From CAG-1031 sp964556785 (GTDB lineage: Bacteria > Bacteroidota > Bacteroidia > Bacteroidales > Muribaculaceae), in contig CAZKXM010000044.1 in assembly GCA_964556785.1 (NCBI GenBank), forward strand, positions 1-15,781: DNA of 15,781 nt, read 5' to 3'. The notes under the pieces are model-generated. The model was not told the DNA's origin. It saw only the letters and a program-made list of their open reading frames with translations, and made no database searches. Both the position numbers and the translations under genes were made by a program. Positions 14,319-15,781 of this stretch are shown here, piece after piece. Position 1 is the stretch's first letter; each line of letters begins with the position of its first letter.

Positions 14319-15763
14319 AGGATAGGCGAGAGCAGCCTGACGATTGATTCACGTGTCTTCTGCCAGATGGGGCGGTGGCGCCATTCCGAAGCCTTCACCC
14401 TGCGGCAGCAGGCCTGATCGGCAATGAAATCGTCGTAAAGCCGGGCATTGATGCGGCGGGAATAAATAAAGAAGTTTCCTTCGAAATTGTGCTCAAAGCT
14501 CCTGAAATCGAAATTGGTTGACCCGACGGTTGAGAAATCGTCGTCGACAATCATTGTCTTGCTGTGGAGCATGCCGCCCTCATACAGATAGATCTTGATC
14601 CCTGCGCGCAGACACTCCTGAATGTATGACCGGGAGGCACCTGTGAGGATAGCGCTGTCGCTCCGCAGCGGCATCATCACCCTGACATCGACGCGCGATA
14701 GTGCAGCCGCCTGAAGAACCCTGAGCAGACTCTCAGTAGGCAGGAAATATGGTGTCTGGATAAACACACGCTTCTTTGCGTTGGCAATCGCCTTGAGCAT
14801 CATAAGGGCGACATTGCTCCAATGGCTCGTGGGGCCGCTCGTGACCATCTGCACCGCCGCGCCCCCGGTTTTACCAACCGAGCGCCCAGCCTCTTCCTCA
14901 AGTAAAGGCTGCCCCATGAAGTTCCAGTCAACAGCAAATGAGTATTGCAGGGCAGCCACCGCCGGTCCTTTCACCCTCAGATGAGTGTCGCGCCAACGTC
15001 TGAAATTCTTTCCGCCGTCGATATAGCGGTCGGCAATGTTCATTCCTCCGATATAGCCCGTGTCGCCGTCGATCACGGTCACCTTGCGGTGATTGCGCCA
15101 GTTAATGCGGGTTGCAAACGGCGGAAACGCCACCCTGAAGAAGGGATGGATCTCGATTCCCTCGCCACGCATGCGCTTGTGAAATCTCCGCTTGACGTGA
15201 ATAGAGCCGATATCATCGTAGATCACCCTCACCTTCACACCCCGGCGGGCAGCGCGGATAAGGGCGTCGGCCAGACGGTTGCCGGTGCTGTCGTTGTCAA
15301 TGATATAATACTGAACATGGACATATCTTTGGGCACTGTCAATATCAGCGATAAGGGTGTCTATCATTTCAGCGCCGTCGGTAATCACCTCAATATCATT
15401 ATCTTCATAAAGAACAGCGCCGGTGAGCGCACGCGCCAGTCTGACATGCTGCCGATTTTCAACCGACAGGTGCGACTGCTGCCGGGCTGATGATGCCGGG
15501 GTTGCCTCTACGCTTTTCAGGCGGCGCTTGTTTCGCCGTGAGATCATGCGCGTGTTCTTGATGCTGCGGCCGAAAAAGATGTACAGAATTAAACCTCCGA
15601 CGGGAAACAGGATCAGAACAGTGATCCACGCAAGCGATTTCAAGGGATTACGGTTTTCGCTGAGGATAATTCCAACAACGCTCAACACCGTAATACAGTA
15701 GGCCACCACTATTGACCAGTAGAGCCATCCCGACTGATAATATTCGCGGAGCAGATCAAGCAT
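14315..15763 (-). CDS. cls: Cardiolipin synthase-like phospholipase D protein
   Basis: Bacterial cardiolipin synthase condenses two phosphatidylglycerols to cardiolipin and glycerol at the inner membrane. The 482 residues have two N-terminal helices (about 13-34 and 43-64, the PLDc_N region with NPLKSLAWITVLILFPVGG) and two phospholipase D domains. The catalytic HKD motifs are HRKVTVID (His225, Lys227, Asp232) followed by GGMN, and HSKTMIVD (His400, Lys402, Asp407) followed by STNFDFRS. QYYIIDNDSTG (151-161) and QTPYFLPTE (336-344) are further family markers. This matches ClsA-type proteins in length and layout. I take the ATG at 15763; a TTG at 15781, at the window edge, is in frame but would cross a -7 element. 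The stop overlaps the lipoprotein stop in a shared TTAA. Since the 5' flank lies outside the window, the start is less certain than the call. Confidence 0.93.
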   Translation of the reverse strand: MLDLLREYYQSGWLYWSIVVAYCITVLSVVGIILSENRNPLKSLAWITVLILFPVGGLILYIFFGRSIKNTRMISRRNKRRLKSVEATPASSARQQSHLSVENRQHVRLARALTGAVLYEDNDIEVITDGAEMIDTLIADIDSAQRYVHVQYYIIDNDSTGNRLADALIRAARRGVKVRVIYDDIGSIHVKRRFHKRMRGEGIEIHPFFRVAFPPFATRINWRNHRKVTVIDGDTGYIGGMNIADRYIDGGKNFRRWRDTHLRVKGPAVAALQYSFAVDWNFMGQPLLEEEAGRSVGKTGGAAVQMVTSGPTSHWSNVALMMLKAIANAKKRVFIQTPYFLPTESLLRVLQAAALSRVDVRVMMPLRSDSAILTGASRSYIQECLRAGIKIYLYEGGMLHSKTMIVDDDFSTVGSTNFDFRSFEHNFEGNFFIYSRRINARLYDDFIADQACCRRVKASEWRHRPIWQKTRESIVRLLSPIL

Positions 15764-15768
15764 CGTCG

Positions 15769-15776
15769 CAAATATA
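15769..15776 (-). promoter_or_regulatory. -7 element directly before the cls-like gene start
   Basis: Read on the minus strand this is TATATTTG, an exact TAnnTTTG match, with five nt between it and the ATG at 15763. Any -33 element would lie outside the window. As with the HAD gene, the transcript would begin near the start codon. Confidence 0.45.
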
Positions 15777-15781
15777 ACCAA

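Noticed and set aside
14945..15490. 181-residue plus-strand ORF opposite the cls-like gene
   Set aside because: It is antisense to the HKD-domain region. Long shadow ORFs are expected at this GC content.
1..15781. Mobile element, CRISPR array, or defence island
   Set aside because: No transposase, integrase, terminal repeats, regularly spaced repeats or toxin-antitoxin pair was found. Gene content is core-like and gaps are short.

Overview
The window is a compact, gene-dense stretch of bacterial chromosome with no phage, transposon, CRISPR or RNA gene that I can see. It looks like a GC-rich member of the Bacteroidales, possibly Muribaculaceae. The signs are Bacteroidetes-type -7 promoter elements (TAnnTTTG) in several intergenic gaps, no Shine-Dalgarno-like sequences before the starts, a DUF2027-Smr protein typical of Bacteroidetes, and a MacB-type ABC operon with two permeases. 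The order is clear from sequence features; the family is inference.

Layout. 1-867 is the C-terminal two thirds of serine hydroxymethyltransferase (glyA), closed by a strong intrinsic terminator. 986-6518 is a five-gene plus-strand tripartite efflux operon: MacB-like ATPase, two different FtsX/MacB-type permeases, a MacA/HlyD-like adaptor and a TolC-like outer membrane protein. The first four genes overlap by 4 bp each and the TolC gene follows after 19 bp. 6528-7001 (minus) is rlmH, divergent from nadC (7048-7893, plus) across a 46-bp gap holding a perfect palindrome made of two -7 elements. A HAD phosphatase/mutase (minus) ends inside nadC and is divergent from a MATE transporter, which overlaps a COG2509-type FAD protein by 4 bp.

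11515-13512 is a minus-strand, translationally coupled set: a DUF2027-Smr protein, an EFR1-type flavodoxin/ferredoxin protein, and a 59-residue two-helix membrane protein that I do not recognise. It is divergent from a small lipoprotein gene (13641-14318), which in turn converges on a cardiolipin synthase-like phospholipase D protein (14315-15763).

Most genes are housekeeping or general transport. No gap exceeds about 130 bp. The least ordinary parts are the Smr/EFR1/small-membrane-protein operon, the shared rlmH-nadC palindromic promoter, two promoters placed so close to their start codons that the mRNAs may be leaderless, and four convergent gene ends with little or no space for terminators. 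I see no clear evidence for a wholly new defence or mobile system here.
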